DNA of 64,000 nt from Porticoccaceae bacterium (GCA_029252555.1 JAQXBF010000025.1:62001-126000); one strand, 5' to 3'. Shown: positions 27,331 to 38,578, numbered from the stretch's first letter. The notes: generated from the sequence alone by a model not told the origin. Program-made: numbers and translations.

Positions 27331-28104
27331 ATGGCTGATCCTGTTTCCATAGTATCCCCCCATCCCCTCAAGCATGTTGCGATCATTATGGATGGCAACA
27401 ACCGCTGGGCGAAGCAGCGTGGTCTGGGCGGCATCGCTGGGCATGAGGCTGGCGTTGAGCGCATCCGTGACACATTGACCGCGGCTAAAGAAAATAATAT
27501 AGATACCGTCACCCTGTTTGCCTTTAGCAGTGAAAACTGGGACCGACCCGAACTTGAAGTTCGCGGTTTAATGTCACTTTTTTCTTCCTATCTAAAAAAA
27601 GAAGCGAAAGCGCTCCGCGACGATGGTGTGCGCCTCAAAGTGGTGGGCAGCCGTAGTCATTTTAGTGATCGGTTAAAACGTTTAATTAGCGATACAGAGA
27701 CTATGACGGCCAGTGGCAAGTTCACCCTGTATCTATGTGTTGATTACGGTGGTCGTTGGGATATTGCGCGTACGGCTCAAACCATAGTCACCGAGGTTCA
27801 GATGGGCCGATTGCGCTCATCTGATATAAACGAAGATATCTTTAGTAAATATATGCGCCAGGATGGGATTCCAGACCCAGACCTCTGTATTCGCACCGCG
27901 GGTGAGCAGCGCATCAGTAACTTTTTGCTATGGCAGCTGGCTTACACTGAACTGTATTTTGCCGACTGTTACTGGCCTGACTTTGATGCCAAGGCTCTCG
28001 AGTTGGCTGTGGCCGAGTACTACTCTCGTCAGCGCCGTTTTGGTCTGCGCGAAGATGGTATCAATGCCCCTGAACTTGATCCAGGCGAAAGCGCCCATGC
28101 TTAA
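27331..28104 (+). CDS. uppS: undecaprenyl diphosphate synthase (cis-prenyltransferase)
   Basis: Builds the C55 lipid carrier for peptidoglycan and O-antigen; 257 aa. Catalytic region IIMDGNNRWAKQRG near residue 20 contains the essential Asp. FAFSSENWDRP and the C-terminal IRTAGEQRISNFLLWQLAYTE block are fully conserved. The 3' end overlaps the cdsA start by 8 bases, so translation of the two is probably coupled. Confidence 0.97.
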   Translation: MADPVSIVSPHPLKHVAIIMDGNNRWAKQRGLGGIAGHEAGVERIRDTLTAAKENNIDTVTLFAFSSENWDRPELEVRGLMSLFSSYLKKEAKALRDDGVRLKVVGSRSHFSDRLKRLISDTETMTASGKFTLYLCVDYGGRWDIARTAQTIVTEVQMGRLRSSDINEDIFSKYMRQDGIPDPDLCIRTAGEQRISNFLLWQLAYTELYFADCYWPDFDAKALELAVAEYYSRQRRFGLREDGINAPELDPGESAHA

Positions 28105-28924
28105 ACAGCGGGTCTTTACTGCCGTGATTATGGCCGCAGTCTTTCTTGGCTTGCTTTTATATCTTTCCCCAATGTGGTTTTCTCTGGTGATAATGCTGCT
28201 GGTGATGGTGGCCGGTTGGGAATGGGGAAGCCTGATTAAAATTGGCTCAAAATCCGGCAGGGCAGTTTATCTCGGTCTGCTTTTCGCGTTTCTAATGGCT
28301 TCTAGTTATATATTGGGGCTGTACTCGACTTTTGATTTTGAGCTCGGTCAGCAGATTAGTCTGGGTGCGGTTGGGCTCTGGGCGGTTATTTTTCTGTGGA
28401 TTCAAGGCTACCCCTCAAGCGCTATCCTGTGGTCATCGAAACCTGTACTGGGTTTGCTTGGCCTACTTCTGTTGGTCGCCACTTGGGTTGCTGTAGCAGC
28501 GATTCTTCAGGCTGAATTTGGTCGCTGGCTGCTGCTGTTGGCAATTGTAATTGTAGTCTTGGCAGACGTCGGTGGATATATTGCAGGCAGTTTATTTGGT
28601 AAACACAAGTTAGCGCCAATTGTCAGCCCGGGGAAAACCTGGGAGGGTTTTGCCGGCGGCTTTTTTTTGCAGCTATTACTAATTGCAGGCCTAATTTGGC
28701 TGTTGCCAAACGTAGATATCAAAAGCTTATTTATCTTGATTATTCCTGTTGCTCTTTATTCAGTGTTGGGTGATCTTTTTGAAAGTATGATTAAACGCCA
28801 TAGTGGTGTGAAAGATAGCAGCCAATTGCTTCCGGGCCATGGTGGTGTGCTTGATCGCATCGATGGCATGATGGCCGGCATGCCTCTGTTTGCTTTGCTG
28901 CTCACCCAGATAAGCTCGTTTTAA
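28097..28924 (+). CDS. cdsA: phosphatidate cytidylyltransferase (CDP-diglyceride synthase)
   Basis: Inner-membrane enzyme making CDP-diacylglycerol for phospholipids, 275 aa with about eight hydrophobic segments. The family signature near the C-terminus reads RHSGVKDSSQLLPGHGGVLD followed by RIDG. The start is taken at ATG 28097 (MLKQRVFTAVIM), which overlaps uppS; an open frame reaching back to 27863 is antisense-like read-through of uppS and is not used. The dxr gene follows by 3 bp. Confidence 0.96.
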   Translation: MLKQRVFTAVIMAAVFLGLLLYLSPMWFSLVIMLLVMVAGWEWGSLIKIGSKSGRAVYLGLLFAFLMASSYILGLYSTFDFELGQQISLGAVGLWAVIFLWIQGYPSSAILWSSKPVLGLLGLLLLVATWVAVAAILQAEFGRWLLLLAIVIVVLADVGGYIAGSLFGKHKLAPIVSPGKTWEGFAGGFFLQLLLIAGLIWLLPNVDIKSLFILIIPVALYSVLGDLFESMIKRHSGVKDSSQLLPGHGGVLDRIDGMMAGMPLFALLLTQISSF

Positions 28925-28927
28925 TCC

Positions 28928-30106
28928 ATGCAATCTATTACTTTATTGGGAGCGACAGGGTCAATTGGTGAAAGCACCCTCGACGTGATAGCCAGGCATC
29001 CCTATAAATACTCTGTTTTTGCCCTCACTGGCAATAAGCAGCTTAGCAAGTTGGCTCTCCAGTGCCAGCAGCATGGTGCGCAATTTGCCGTAGTCAATGA
29101 TGCTGCAGCTGCCAGTGAGCTACGGGCGCTGTTGCATGGCACCGATTGCAAAACTGAGGTTTTGCATGGTCTTGAGGCTCTGTGCCAGGTTGCTAGTGCG
29201 GTTCAAGTTGACACCGTGATGGCGGCGATTGTTGGTGCAGCAGGTCTAGTGCCGACAATGGCGGCAGTGAAAACAGGCAAAAAGATATTACTGGCTAATA
29301 AAGAGTCTCTGGTGATGGCGGGGGGGCTGTTTATGCGCGCAGTTAAGGCCTCAGGTTCCCTGTTACTGCCGATTGACAGTGAACATAATGCCATTTTCCA
29401 ATGTCTGCCAGCCAATTATGAGCAGGCAGATACATCTGGCGTTAGCAAACTATTGCTATCTGCCTCTGGCGGCCCGTTTCGTGGTTGGTCTGCACAGCAA
29501 ATGGCTGAAGTGACTCCAGATCAGGCATGTGCCCATCCGAATTGGAGCATGGGGCGCAAGATTTCAGTGGATTCAGCGTCGCTAATGAATAAGGGGCTAG
29601 AGTTAATTGAAGCCTGCTGGCTATTTGATGTAAGCCCCAAGCAAATTGACGTTGTCGTGCATCCGCAAAGTGTTATTCACAGTTTGGTGCAGTATACCGA
29701 TGGCTCTGTGCTAGCTCAGCTTGGTAACCCAGATATGCGCACACCTATCGCCCATGGGCTGGCTTGGCCTGAGCGAATTGAATCTGGCGTGGCCGACTTG
29801 AATCTTTTTGATGTGGCCCGCTTAGATTTTGAGCAGCCGGATCTGGAGAGTTTTCCCTGTTTACAGCTAGCATTTGATGCTGCGGCAGCGGCGGGTGATG
29901 CCCCGGCGATTCTCAATGCAGCCAATGAGGTTGCAGTTCAAGCGTTTCTTGATAAGCGTATTGGGTTCAGCCAGATAGCTCAGGTTGTTGATAATACTCT
30001 TTCAGGGCTTGATTTTAGTGAACCAGACTCTCTTGATGGAGTCCAAGATTCCGATCAAAAAGCGCGCTACCATAGCGCTAATTATATAACTGAGATTGAG
30101 TACTAA
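28928..30106 (+). CDS. dxr: 1-deoxy-D-xylulose 5-phosphate reductoisomerase
   Basis: Second step of the MEP isoprenoid pathway, supplying precursors for UppS in the same operon. 392 aa. NADPH motif [14 protein letters not shown] at the N-terminus, active-site [20 protein letters not shown] and [13 protein letters not shown] segments intact. It is packed 3 bp after cdsA and abuts rseP. Confidence 0.97.
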   Translation: MQSITLLGATGSIGESTLDVIARHPYKYSVFALTGNKQLSKLALQCQQHGAQFAVVNDAAAASELRALLHGTDCKTEVLHGLEALCQVASAVQVDTVMAAIVGAAGLVPTMAAVKTGKKILLANKESLVMAGGLFMRAVKASGSLLLPIDSEHNAIFQCLPANYEQADTSGVSKLLLSASGGPFRGWSAQQMAEVTPDQACAHPNWSMGRKISVDSASLMNKGLELIEACWLFDVSPKQIDVVVHPQSVIHSLVQYTDGSVLAQLGNPDMRTPIAHGLAWPERIESGVADLNLFDVARLDFEQPDLESFPCLQLAFDAAAAAGDAPAILNAANEVAVQAFLDKRIGFSQIAQVVDNTLSGLDFSEPDSLDGVQDSDQKARYHSANYITEIEY

Positions 30107-30109
30107 TTG

Positions 30110-31468
30110 ATGGATTTACTGCAGACAATTTTTTACTTCTTTATTGCCCTTGCTGTGGTCGTGACCATTCATGAATTTGGCCATTTCTGGGTGGCGCGCC
30201 GGTGCGGTGTCAAGGTAGAGCGTTTCTCTATTGGGTTTGGCAAAGCGTTGGTTAGCTGGCGAGATAAATATAATACCGAGTTTGTTTTTGCGCTGCTGCC
30301 ACTGGGTGGCTACGTAAAGATGGTCGATGAGCGCGAAGGTAATGTCGAAGCCGCCGATTTACCATTTTCCTTTAACCGCAAAACCGTCTGGCAGCGGATA
30401 GCGGTCGTAGTGGCTGGCCCTGTGGCTAATTTTTTGCTGGCCATCGTTTTCTTTGCTATTATTTTTCTTGGCGGTGAGCGCGGCTTGGCACCAGTGGTGG
30501 GCGAGGTTAAAGAGGGCTCTGTCGCTAGCCTTTCTGGCTTTGAACCAGGGATGGAGATTGTCGCTGTCGATGGTATAGCCACCAGCACCTGGACCTCAGT
30601 GTCGCGTCAGTTACTGGGTTTCATCGGCACCACCGGTGAGATACCTTTTACAGTGCGTTACAAAGATTCAAATCTGCAATATGACTTGGGTGTTTCAGTC
30701 GAACGCTGGTTGCGCGATGACGAGCAGCCTGTGCCATTGCGGGATTTGGGTGTTAGCCCGCCATTTGAACTTAGCAGTTTATCCTTGGCTGCTGTTTTTG
30801 AAGACGGCGCTGGCTATGCAGCAGGCCTGAAAAAAGGCGATCAGTTGCTTTCTATCAATGGCCAAACAATCACTAATATTAATAGTTTTGTACATACTGT
30901 TTCTAGCAGTACCGATGGGGCAGTTACCCTGGGAGTGCAGCGTAACTCTCGGGAACTCAGTATAGAAATTCGTCCTCTACTTATTGAAAGAGACGGGGAG
31001 CAGGTGGGCCAGCTGGGAGTGCAGCTCGCCTCTCGCGGTCAATATCCGGATGAGCTTGTTCGCACCACGGAATACAGCCTGCTGGGAGCAGTCTCACGAG
31101 GTGTTCAAGAGACCTTTGATACCAGTATTTTTATTGTTAAATCAATCGGCAAGTTGATTGTTGGAGATTTGTCGCCTAAAAATTTGAGTGGGCCCATCAC
31201 CATAGCGCAGATCGCCGGTGATAGCGGTAAGTCTGGAGTTGACAATTTTATTCGCTTTGTCGCCATGTTCAGTATAATGCTCGGCGTAATGAATCTATTG
31301 CCGATACCAGTATTGGATGGTGGCCACCTTATGTACTATTTGATTGAGGTGGTAAAGGGTTCTCCTGTTTCTGATCGGATTCAGATAGTAGGATATAAAG
31401 TAGGGCTTGCCTTGGTCATGAGTCTGATGGTTGTGGCTACCTACAATGATATAACGCGGACGTTTTGA
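30110..31468 (+). CDS. rseP: RIP metalloprotease RseP (site-2 protease)
   Basis: Intramembrane zinc protease that completes anti-sigma-E (RseA) cleavage in the envelope stress response. 452 aa. HEFGHFWVA zinc motif in TM1, two PDZ domains (about residues 115-200 and 215-300), and the C-terminal LPIPVLDGGHLMYY with the third ligand Asp. The start is ATG 30110, just after the dxr stop; a TTG at 30107 is also possible. Its neighbour bamA encodes the main source of the outer-membrane stress that RseP responds to. Confidence 0.96.
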   Translation: MDLLQTIFYFFIALAVVVTIHEFGHFWVARRCGVKVERFSIGFGKALVSWRDKYNTEFVFALLPLGGYVKMVDEREGNVEAADLPFSFNRKTVWQRIAVVVAGPVANFLLAIVFFAIIFLGGERGLAPVVGEVKEGSVASLSGFEPGMEIVAVDGIATSTWTSVSRQLLGFIGTTGEIPFTVRYKDSNLQYDLGVSVERWLRDDEQPVPLRDLGVSPPFELSSLSLAAVFEDGAGYAAGLKKGDQLLSINGQTITNINSFVHTVSSSTDGAVTLGVQRNSRELSIEIRPLLIERDGEQVGQLGVQLASRGQYPDELVRTTEYSLLGAVSRGVQETFDTSIFIVKSIGKLIVGDLSPKNLSGPITIAQIAGDSGKSGVDNFIRFVAMFSIMLGVMNLLPIPVLDGGHLMYYLIEVVKGSPVSDRIQIVGYKVGLALVMSLMVVATYNDITRTF

Positions 31469-31508
31469 ACCGCACAAATTAACTGACTAATTGGGTTCTA
31501 TTATTTAC

Positions 31509-33857
31509 ATGAAGCGATTTTTAACAGGCCTACTTTTAGTCCTTTGCTCAGTCTCACCCTTGGTGAATGCAGAAGTTTTTCAGGTTGCTGATATCCGTAT
31601 CGAGGGCCTTCAGCGAGTTTCTGCAGGTACTGTATTTGCAGCACTACCTATTAGTGCTGGGGATCTGGTTGACGACCCAGCTATCCGCGAAGCCACAAGA
31701 TCACTATTCCGAACTGGCTATTTTTCTGATGTGGTTATGGCCAGGGAAAATGGCATTCTGGTTATCGGCCTGGCCGAGCGTCCTGCAGTCACAGAGATTA
31801 ATCTCGAGGGTAACAAAGCCATCGAGACTGACCAGTTGCTGGACGCCTTGCGGGACAATGGTCTGGCAGAAGGGCAGATATTTCGTCAGGTCATTCTTGA
31901 AGGAATGACTCAAGAACTGCAGCGACAATATGTTTCTCAGGGTCGTTATGGCGCTCTGGTAAAGACAGAGGTTAAAACACTGCCGCGCAATCGTGTGGCC
32001 GTCAATATTGATATTGAAGAGGGTGATGTCGCCAAGATTCGCCATATTAATATTGTTGGCAATTCAGACTTTAGCGAAGAAGAGCTGCTTGATACTTTTG
32101 AGCAAAACACCACTGGCTGGCTGTCATGGATTTCCAGTGATGACAAATATAGCCGAGAAAAGTTGTCCGGTGATTTGGAAACAATAGAGACTTGGTATCT
32201 TGACCGTGGTTATCTCAAATTTGCGGTAGACAGCACTCAAGTATCTATTAGCCCAGATAAAGAATCTGTTTATATCACCATTAATATTGACGAGGGTGAC
32301 GTCTATAAAGTGGGCGGTATTGAGTTGTCTGGCGAATTAAAAATACCCGAGGCTCAGGCGCGAGCGCTCATTATCATGCAGAAAGGCATGACCTTCTCCC
32401 AGACATTAATGACGACCTCCAGCGAGTATATTACTCGCCGCCTGGGTAATGAAGGCTATACCTTTGCTGAGGTCAATGGCTACCCGGAAGTTGATGAGGA
32501 AGAGAAAACTGCGACAATTACTTTTGTGGTGACACCTGGAATGCGCGCCTATGTACGTCGAATTGAATTCCGCGGCAATACTAAAACTGCCGACGAAGTG
32601 CTGCGCCGCGAGATGCGTCAAATGGAAGGTGGCTCGGCCAATAACGCTTTGATTGAGCATTCGAAAGTACGTCTTGAGCGTCTTGGATTCTTTAAAGAAG
32701 TGGGTGTTGAGAATCTGCCAGTGGCAGGTACCAATGACCAGATTGATGTGGTTTATACCGTTGAAGAACAGCCCTCTGGTTCTGTTGGGGCAAGTGTCGG
32801 TTATGCTCAGGGCACCGGCCTTATTTTGGGTGGTAATCTCAGCGAGAATAATTTCTTGGGTACGGGCAAGCAGGTAGGTATTGGTATCAATCGCAGTACC
32901 TACCAGAGTTCCTTAAACTTTAGCTATTCAGAGCCTTACTTTACCGTAGACGGCGTTAGCGTTGGCTACAATCTGTATGTGAGAGAGACAGATTACGACC
33001 GCATCAATGTCGCGAGCTTTTCAACCAATACATTTGGTGGCGGTGTTAATTGGAGTTACCCAATTTCAGATGTGCAGCGTATTGGCTTGGGTCTGGGCTA
33101 TGAGAACTTGGATCTCAGAACTGGCTCATTTGCATCCAGAGAAATCAGCGATTTTGTAGAGGCTAATGGTGATAATTTCGATGTATTTAGTTTCAATATT
33201 AACTGGGGCAAGTCGACATTAAACCGCGGTATTTTTGCGACTCGCGGTGCTTCCCAGCGTTTGGGTTTAGACTTGGCGCTTCCAGGCTCTGGCCTTGAAT
33301 ATTACAAAGTGACCTATAGTGGTGAGTATCTTCGAGGGTTAACTAGGTCGCTAACGCTCAAAGTGAAAGCTGATTTGGGCTTTGGTGAGAGCTATGGTGA
33401 CACGACACAGCTGCCATTCTTCAAGAATTTCTATGGTGGTGGGTTTGGCTCTGTGCGTGGCTTCAAACGCAATACCTTGGGGCCTCAGGATACCCCCTGT
33501 AACTTTGCAGACCCCCCCTGTTCAACAGGATATATTGATGACCCAGATCCCATTGGCGGCAATGTTAAGGTCGAACTTGGTGCAGAGGTTATTTTTCCGC
33601 TGCCATTCTTGAAGGATCAACGCTCGGTGCAGTCATCACTGTTTTTTGATGCGGGTAATATTTTCAACACTAAGTGTGGAGAAACTCAGGTTAATTGCTT
33701 TAAACCTGATGCGGGAGAATTGCGCTATGCTGTTGGTGTAGGCGCAACATGGTTAAGTGGTTTTGGTCCAATCACATTTAGTGTGGCCAAGCCTCTTAAT
33801 GGAAATGACTTTGATGAAACTGAAGTATTTCAGTTCTCGTTGGGTAATCAATTTTAA
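31509..33857 (+). CDS. bamA: outer membrane protein assembly factor BamA
   Basis: Core of the BAM complex that inserts beta-barrel proteins; 782 aa. Signal peptide MKRFLTGLLLVLCSVSPLVNA, five POTRA domains to about residue 400, then a 16-strand barrel ending in the terminal-Phe signature SLGNQF. The lid motif GSVRGF is intact. The start is ATG 31509, which gives a clean signal peptide; there is no strong Shine-Dalgarno. A cysteine-containing surface loop (TPCNFADPPCSTG, and CGETQVNC later) is likely extracellular. Confidence 0.97.
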   Translation: MKRFLTGLLLVLCSVSPLVNAEVFQVADIRIEGLQRVSAGTVFAALPISAGDLVDDPAIREATRSLFRTGYFSDVVMARENGILVIGLAERPAVTEINLEGNKAIETDQLLDALRDNGLAEGQIFRQVILEGMTQELQRQYVSQGRYGALVKTEVKTLPRNRVAVNIDIEEGDVAKIRHINIVGNSDFSEEELLDTFEQNTTGWLSWISSDDKYSREKLSGDLETIETWYLDRGYLKFAVDSTQVSISPDKESVYITINIDEGDVYKVGGIELSGELKIPEAQARALIIMQKGMTFSQTLMTTSSEYITRRLGNEGYTFAEVNGYPEVDEEEKTATITFVVTPGMRAYVRRIEFRGNTKTADEVLRREMRQMEGGSANNALIEHSKVRLERLGFFKEVGVENLPVAGTNDQIDVVYTVEEQPSGSVGASVGYAQGTGLILGGNLSENNFLGTGKQVGIGINRSTYQSSLNFSYSEPYFTVDGVSVGYNLYVRETDYDRINVASFSTNTFGGGVNWSYPISDVQRIGLGLGYENLDLRTGSFASREISDFVEANGDNFDVFSFNINWGKSTLNRGIFATRGASQRLGLDLALPGSGLEYYKVTYSGEYLRGLTRSLTLKVKADLGFGESYGDTTQLPFFKNFYGGGFGSVRGFKRNTLGPQDTPCNFADPPCSTGYIDDPDPIGGNVKVELGAEVIFPLPFLKDQRSVQSSLFFDAGNIFNTKCGETQVNCFKPDAGELRYAVGVGATWLSGFGPITFSVAKPLNGNDFDETEVFQFSLGNQF

Positions 33858-33877
33858 TAATAGTAGGGAGAAGTATT

Positions 33878-34402
33878 GTGGGTAATGTAAAAGCACTTGT
33901 TTTGGTCGTTTTAGCTAGTCTGTCTGCAGTTGCATCAGTAAGTGCAGTAGCAGAGGATAAAATTGCTGTGATTGATATTAATTCGGCTATTTTTGCCTCA
34001 GCTCCAGCCCAGGCTCGCGTTAAGCAGGCGATTGAAAGTGCCGATTTTGTGGCTCTCAAAGCTAAGCTTGAAGGCTCTTCAGCGGATTTTCAGGCTCTAG
34101 CAAAAGAAGCCGAGAGCAAGCGTTTAACTTGGTCTCAAGAAGAGGCGGTTGCGCACCAGAAAAAAATGGAATACGTCAAAGCTGATGCCGAACTTGCAAA
34201 CCGCAAGATTCAGGCAGAACAGCAGCAGTTGCAGCAGAAAATCCAGCAGGAGTTTATGCCTCAGCTACAGACCATTATCCAAGAGATTGTCAAAGAAGAG
34301 GGCATCACTATTTTGTTGCGCCAGGAAGCGGTGATTACCGCTGTGGCGGAAAACAATCTGACCCCTAAAGTTATCGATCGTCTCAACAAATCGTCTAAAT
34401 AA
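33878..34402 (+). CDS. skp: periplasmic chaperone Skp/OmpH
   Basis: Holds unfolded outer-membrane proteins on the way to BamA. 174 aa with a signal peptide (GNVKALVLVVLASLSAVASV..SAVA), KIAVIDIN, and a long coiled-coil middle rich in Gln/Lys (residues about 75-130) as in the jellyfish-shaped Skp trimer. Start is GTG at 33878 after TAGGGAG. Lies 20 bp after bamA. Confidence 0.93.
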   Translation: MGNVKALVLVVLASLSAVASVSAVAEDKIAVIDINSAIFASAPAQARVKQAIESADFVALKAKLEGSSADFQALAKEAESKRLTWSQEEAVAHQKKMEYVKADAELANRKIQAEQQQLQQKIQQEFMPQLQTIIQEIVKEEGITILLRQEAVITAVAENNLTPKVIDRLNKSSK

Positions 34403-34438
34403 TCCTGTTGTCGATTTAGTCGTTAGCAGAGTGCTGTA

Positions 34439-35461
34439 ATGAAACGGGATTATTCTCTAGCTGAAATCGCCGCGTTCCTTGAAGCTGAGTTGCACGGTGA
34501 TGGCTCGGTGAGAATATCTGGACTCAATACGTTACAGAACGCAGGGGCTGGGGAGCTTGCATTCTTGGCCAATCCTAAGTACTCCAGCCAATTGCCGGAT
34601 TCCCGAGCCGAGGCGGTGATCTTAGGTTCCGAGCAGGCCAAGTCTTTTTCTGGCAACTGCTTGATTCTAGATAATCCTTACCTTGGGTACGCAAAAATAT
34701 CCGCATGGTTTACCACTGCTTCCTGTCAGGGAGCGAGTATTCATGCCAGTGCTGTCATTCATGCCAGCGCTATGATTAAAGATGATGTCTACATAGGCCC
34801 TCATGTAGTGATTGATGCTGGGGCCAAGATTGAATCTGGCTGCTCCATAGAAGCTAATAGCTTCATTGGTGGTGGCTCGGTATTAGGCGAGAACTGTCAG
34901 ATAGCTTCTAATGTTTCTATTTATCATGATGTTGTTCTTGGCAGCAGAGTCAGGGTGCACAGCGGTGCAGTTATTGGCGCTGATGGTTTTGGTTTTGCAC
35001 CCAATGGCGAGGGTGGCTGGCAGAAAATCCACCAGATCGGCGGTGTTAGGATAGGCGATGATGTTGAAATAGGAGCCTGTACGGCTATCGACCGTGGTGC
35101 ACTGGGCGATACCTTGATTGGCAATGGGGTTATTATGGACAACCATGTGCAGATAGCCCACAACGCTGTTGTCGGTGATAACACTGCTATGGCAGCGTAT
35201 TCTGGAGTCGCTGGGAGCGCAGTGATTGGTCGCAACTGTGTTTTAGGTGGCGATGCCTGTGTAGTGGGGCATATCACGATCTGTGACAATGTGATGCTTA
35301 CAGCAAAAACCTTGGCCACTAAGAATATTACCCAGCCCGGGTCCTATTCTTCCATAGTCACGCCAATGATGAAGACGGCTGACTGGCGTAAAAATTCGGT
35401 TCGTATCGGTCAACTGGACGATATGGCCAAACGCCTCAAGAGAGTTGAAGGTGATAAATAA
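34439..35461 (+). CDS. lpxD: UDP-3-O-(3-hydroxyacyl)glucosamine N-acyltransferase
   Basis: Third step of lipid A synthesis, adding the N-linked hydroxyacyl chain. 340 aa. N-terminal uridine-binding domain, then left-handed beta-helix with hexapeptide repeats; catalytic His in [15 protein letters not shown] near residue 240. Part of the lpxD-fabZ-lpxA-lpxB block. Confidence 0.97.
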   Translation: MKRDYSLAEIAAFLEAELHGDGSVRISGLNTLQNAGAGELAFLANPKYSSQLPDSRAEAVILGSEQAKSFSGNCLILDNPYLGYAKISAWFTTASCQGASIHASAVIHASAMIKDDVYIGPHVVIDAGAKIESGCSIEANSFIGGGSVLGENCQIASNVSIYHDVVLGSRVRVHSGAVIGADGFGFAPNGEGGWQKIHQIGGVRIGDDVEIGACTAIDRGALGDTLIGNGVIMDNHVQIAHNAVVGDNTAMAAYSGVAGSAVIGRNCVLGGDACVVGHITICDNVMLTAKTLATKNITQPGSYSSIVTPMMKTADWRKNSVRIGQLDDMAKRLKRVEGDK

Positions 35462-35549
35462 AAAAACACTAGCTGGGTGAGAATAGTCTTAGCGGTTTGG
35501 GTTCGAAAGCCGCGGGCGAATTGATTAGCTTTTGCAATTGGATGCTGAA

Positions 35550-35996
35550 ATGAATGTAAATGAAATAATGGACTTGCTTCCACATCGCTACCCCTTTTTA
35601 TTGGTCGACAGGGTCACCGAAATTGTGCCAGGCGAGCGCATTGTCGCCTACAAGAATATTACGATTAACGAAGATATTTTTAATGGCCACTTTCCCGGTG
35701 CACCGATTTTTCCCGGTGTCCTGATGGTAGAGGCGATGGCTCAGGTGTCTGGGTTACTGGGCTTTGCCACCACGGGTGAAAAAGCAGATGACGGCAAGCT
35801 GTATCTATTTGCCGGTGTTGATAAGGTCCGTTTCAAGCGTCCAGTAGTGCCTGGAGATAAACTTGTCCTTACCTCCGAAATTGACACAGTAAAGCGCAAT
35901 ATTTGGCGCTTTAAAACCACTGCCACGGTTGATGGCAAGACTGCCTGCGATGCCGTGTTGCTCTGTGCATATCAGGATAGAGATTCCCTAGCATGA
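35550..35996 (+). CDS. fabZ: 3-hydroxyacyl-ACP dehydratase FabZ
   Basis: Hot-dog fold dehydratase of type II fatty acid synthesis, competing with LpxA/LpxD for hydroxyacyl-ACP. 148 aa. [14 protein letters not shown] and [20 protein letters not shown] hold the catalytic His and Glu. The start at ATG 35550 matches the family N-terminus ([15 protein letters not shown]); an in-frame TTG at 35532 would add six residues. The stop overlaps the lpxA start (ATGA). Confidence 0.97.
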   Translation: MNVNEIMDLLPHRYPFLLVDRVTEIVPGERIVAYKNITINEDIFNGHFPGAPIFPGVLMVEAMAQVSGLLGFATTGEKADDGKLYLFAGVDKVRFKRPVVPGDKLVLTSEIDTVKRNIWRFKTTATVDGKTACDAVLLCAYQDRDSLA

Positions 35997-36760
35997 TAGA
36001 TCCTAGAGCCATTGTTGATCCCTCGGCAGTGCTTGGCGAAAATGTCAGCATTGGCCCCTGGACGATTATTGGTGCTGATGTCGAGATTGGTGATGGCTGC
36101 GAAATAGCTTCACATGTTGTGGTTAAAGGCCCAACTGTGATGGGCAGCAACAATAAGGTTTATCAGTTTTCTACTGTGGGTGATGACACCCCGGATTTAA
36201 AATATAAAGGTGAGCGAACAAAACTGGTGATCGGCGATAACAATGTTATTCGTGAGGGCGTGACTATTCATAGGGGCACGGTTCAGGATAATAGCGAAAC
36301 TCATATCGGTAGTGATAATTTACTCATGGCCTATGTCCATGTGGGCCATGACTGTGTGATTGGTGACCATGTGATTATGGTTAACAACGCAGCCATCTCT
36401 GGCCATGTCACTGTTGGTGACTGGACTATTCTTTCTGGCTACTCCCTAGTTCACCAGTTTGTGCATATTGGTCCCCATTGTTTTATTGGTCCTGCGGCAT
36501 TTATTTACCATGATGTACCAGCATTTGTGACTGCGTTTGGCAGCCCAGCAGAACCGCGCACAATCAATAGGGAAGGTCTTAAACGCCGGGGCTATAGCAC
36601 AGATCAGATCGCGCTCGCTAACAAGGGTTACAAGCTGCTCTACCGTCGCGGCTTGCAGCTAGACGAGGCACTAAAAGCCATTGCAGACCTCGGTAATGAC
36701 GAGGTGATTTTGATGTTGCTCAACTCTCTGGAGAATTCCAGCCGCGGTATTATCCGCTAA
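35993..36760 (+). CDS. lpxA: UDP-N-acetylglucosamine O-acyltransferase
   Basis: First step of lipid A synthesis. 255 aa; left-handed beta-helix of hexapeptide repeats, catalytic His in [14 protein letters not shown], and C-terminal helical region with [11 protein letters not shown]. Begins inside the fabZ stop (ATGA overlap) and is followed by lpxB 3 bp later. Confidence 0.98.
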   Translation: MIDPRAIVDPSAVLGENVSIGPWTIIGADVEIGDGCEIASHVVVKGPTVMGSNNKVYQFSTVGDDTPDLKYKGERTKLVIGDNNVIREGVTIHRGTVQDNSETHIGSDNLLMAYVHVGHDCVIGDHVIMVNNAAISGHVTVGDWTILSGYSLVHQFVHIGPHCFIGPAAFIYHDVPAFVTAFGSPAEPRTINREGLKRRGYSTDQIALANKGYKLLYRRGLQLDEALKAIADLGNDEVILMLLNSLENSSRGIIR

Positions 36761-36763
36761 ATC

Positions 36764-37909
36764 ATGGGTACGCAAACGCAGGTCTTCGCTATGGTCGCCG
36801 GAGAAGCCTCTGGTGATATTTTGGGTGCGGACCTTATTCGTGCCTTGCGCCAGCAATTTCCTAATGCAGTATTTGAGGGTATCGGTGGACCTAAGATGCA
36901 GGCCGAAGGCTTTCAGTCATTATTCCAAATGGATCGTCTTTCAGTGATGGGCTTTGTTGAGCCATTCAAGCGATTGGCAGAACTCCTTGCCATGAGACGG
37001 GACATTATCCGCCGTTACACAGCCAATAAGCCCGTTGCGTTCATTGGTATAGATTCCCCTGACTTTAACACCGGTATAGAACTCAAGCTCCACAGGGCTG
37101 GAGTAAAAACTATTCATTATGTCAGTCCCTCAGTTTGGGCCTGGCGTCAGGGGCGAATTAAAAAGATCAAGAAATCTGTTGATTTGATGCTCTGCTTGTT
37201 GCCGTTTGAGACTGAGTTCTACCACCAGCACAATGTGGCGGTATGCTTTGTTGGTCACCCTCTGGCAGGGCAGTTTCCCGAGCAGCCAAACAGTGGTGAA
37301 GCTCGAGAAAAATTGGGGTTAGACCCAGAAGCACCTTTGCTCTGCATTATGCCTGGCAGTCGTTCAGGCGAAGTAGAGTTGTTGGCTAAGCTATTTTTGG
37401 AAAGTGCAGAGCAGATTAAAAAGACCGTAGGTTCCAATTTACAGCTGGTGATACCAGCAGCCAATGATGCCCGGCACCAGCAACTAGTCCGTATATTGGC
37501 TAGTAAACCTGAGCTCAATGTGACTCTGCTGGAGCAGGACTCTCATTTAGCTATGGAGGCAGCTGATGTGGTTCTGTTGGCCTCTGGAACGACCGCCCTA
37601 GAGGCAATGCTATTAAAGAAACCGATGGTGGTTAGTTACCGTCTGGGCGAATTGACCTATCGTTTGGTGTCGCCGTTTATCAAAACATCCTATGCTTCTA
37701 TTCCAAATTTACTGGCGAACAAAATGCTAGTGCCAGAATTTATTCAATCCGAGGCTACCGTGGATAATTTAACAGGGGCTGTGATTCAGGCATTTGACTC
37801 TGATCAGCAGATAGCTCTAGCAGCAGAATTTACTCGGCTTCATAGGCAGCTAGCGGTGGATTCGGGCGCTATAGCGGCTAACGCGATTGCTGAGTTGCTT
37901 GATTTATGA
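36764..37909 (+). CDS. lpxB: lipid-A-disaccharide synthase
   Basis: GT19 glycosyltransferase joining UDP-diacylglucosamine and lipid X. 381 aa. [14 protein letters not shown] at the N-terminus, [24 protein letters not shown] and [13 protein letters not shown] are conserved blocks. The stop overlaps the rnhB start (ATGA). Confidence 0.97.
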   Translation: MGTQTQVFAMVAGEASGDILGADLIRALRQQFPNAVFEGIGGPKMQAEGFQSLFQMDRLSVMGFVEPFKRLAELLAMRRDIIRRYTANKPVAFIGIDSPDFNTGIELKLHRAGVKTIHYVSPSVWAWRQGRIKKIKKSVDLMLCLLPFETEFYHQHNVAVCFVGHPLAGQFPEQPNSGEAREKLGLDPEAPLLCIMPGSRSGEVELLAKLFLESAEQIKKTVGSNLQLVIPAANDARHQQLVRILASKPELNVTLLEQDSHLAMEAADVVLLASGTTALEAMLLKKPMVVSYRLGELTYRLVSPFIKTSYASIPNLLANKMLVPEFIQSEATVDNLTGAVIQAFDSDQQIALAAEFTRLHRQLAVDSGAIAANAIAELLDL

Positions 37910-38544
37910 AATCACTGAAGCCTGTTAAATCGCTGAAGCCATTTGAGCCGCCAGCCTGGGTCATGCTTCTCGCCGGGGTTGATGAAGTTGGCCGCGGCCC
38001 CTTAGCTGGTGATGTTGTTACTGCGGCGGTTATCCTGCCTGCTAATCATCCAATAGAAGGTCTGGCAGATTCTAAGGCGTTGTCTGCGCGACAGCGGGAA
38101 AATCTATATACAGACATTGTTAGCCATGCAAGCTGCTGGTGTATCGGCCGTGCCTCTGTTGAGGAGATCGATCGCTTTAATGTTCTGCAGGCTACGCTAA
38201 TGGCCATGCGTCGCGCAGTGATGGGCCTAAAAATTCAGCCTGACTATGTCGCCGTTGATGGTAATCGCTTGCCCCAGTGGGAATATGCCGGGGAGGCAGT
38301 AGTGAAAGGTGATGGCCGTGTTGAAGTAATCAGCGCAGCTTCAATACTGGCCAAGGTTGTGCGCGACAAAGAGATGCTGGAGATGGATGCAAAGTACCCT
38401 GGCTACGGCTTTAATAGTAATAAAGGTTATGGCACAGCGCAGCATCTGGAGGCGCTTCAACGCTTGGGCCCAACACCTATTCATCGACGGTCATTCGCAC
38501 CGGTTCGGGATGAGTTGCAACTCGAACAGTCACCGCTTTTTTAG
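37906..38544 (+). CDS. rnhB: ribonuclease HII
   Basis: Removes RNA and single ribonucleotides from DNA. 212 aa. [15 protein letters not shown] supplies the first Asp-Glu pair, with [17 protein letters not shown] and [10 protein letters not shown] as further active-site blocks. The N-terminus carries a short direct repeat ([15 protein letters not shown]), slightly longer than in E. coli. A 12-bp palindrome GAGTTGCAACTC lies near the 3' end (38512-38523). Normally followed directly by dnaE; here a KAS III gene intervenes. Confidence 0.97.
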   Translation: MKSLKPVKSLKPFEPPAWVMLLAGVDEVGRGPLAGDVVTAAVILPANHPIEGLADSKALSARQRENLYTDIVSHASCWCIGRASVEEIDRFNVLQATLMAMRRAVMGLKIQPDYVAVDGNRLPQWEYAGEAVVKGDGRVEVISAASILAKVVRDKEMLEMDAKYPGYGFNSNKGYGTAQHLEALQRLGPTPIHRRSFAPVRDELQLEQSPLF

Positions 38545-38578
38545 CTGACAATTCATTTGGACACAAATCTGTTCTTTC

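Noticed and set aside
27863-28096. Upstream extension of cdsA
   Set aside because: It is the alternative frame of uppS; CdsA homology and membrane start begin at 28097.
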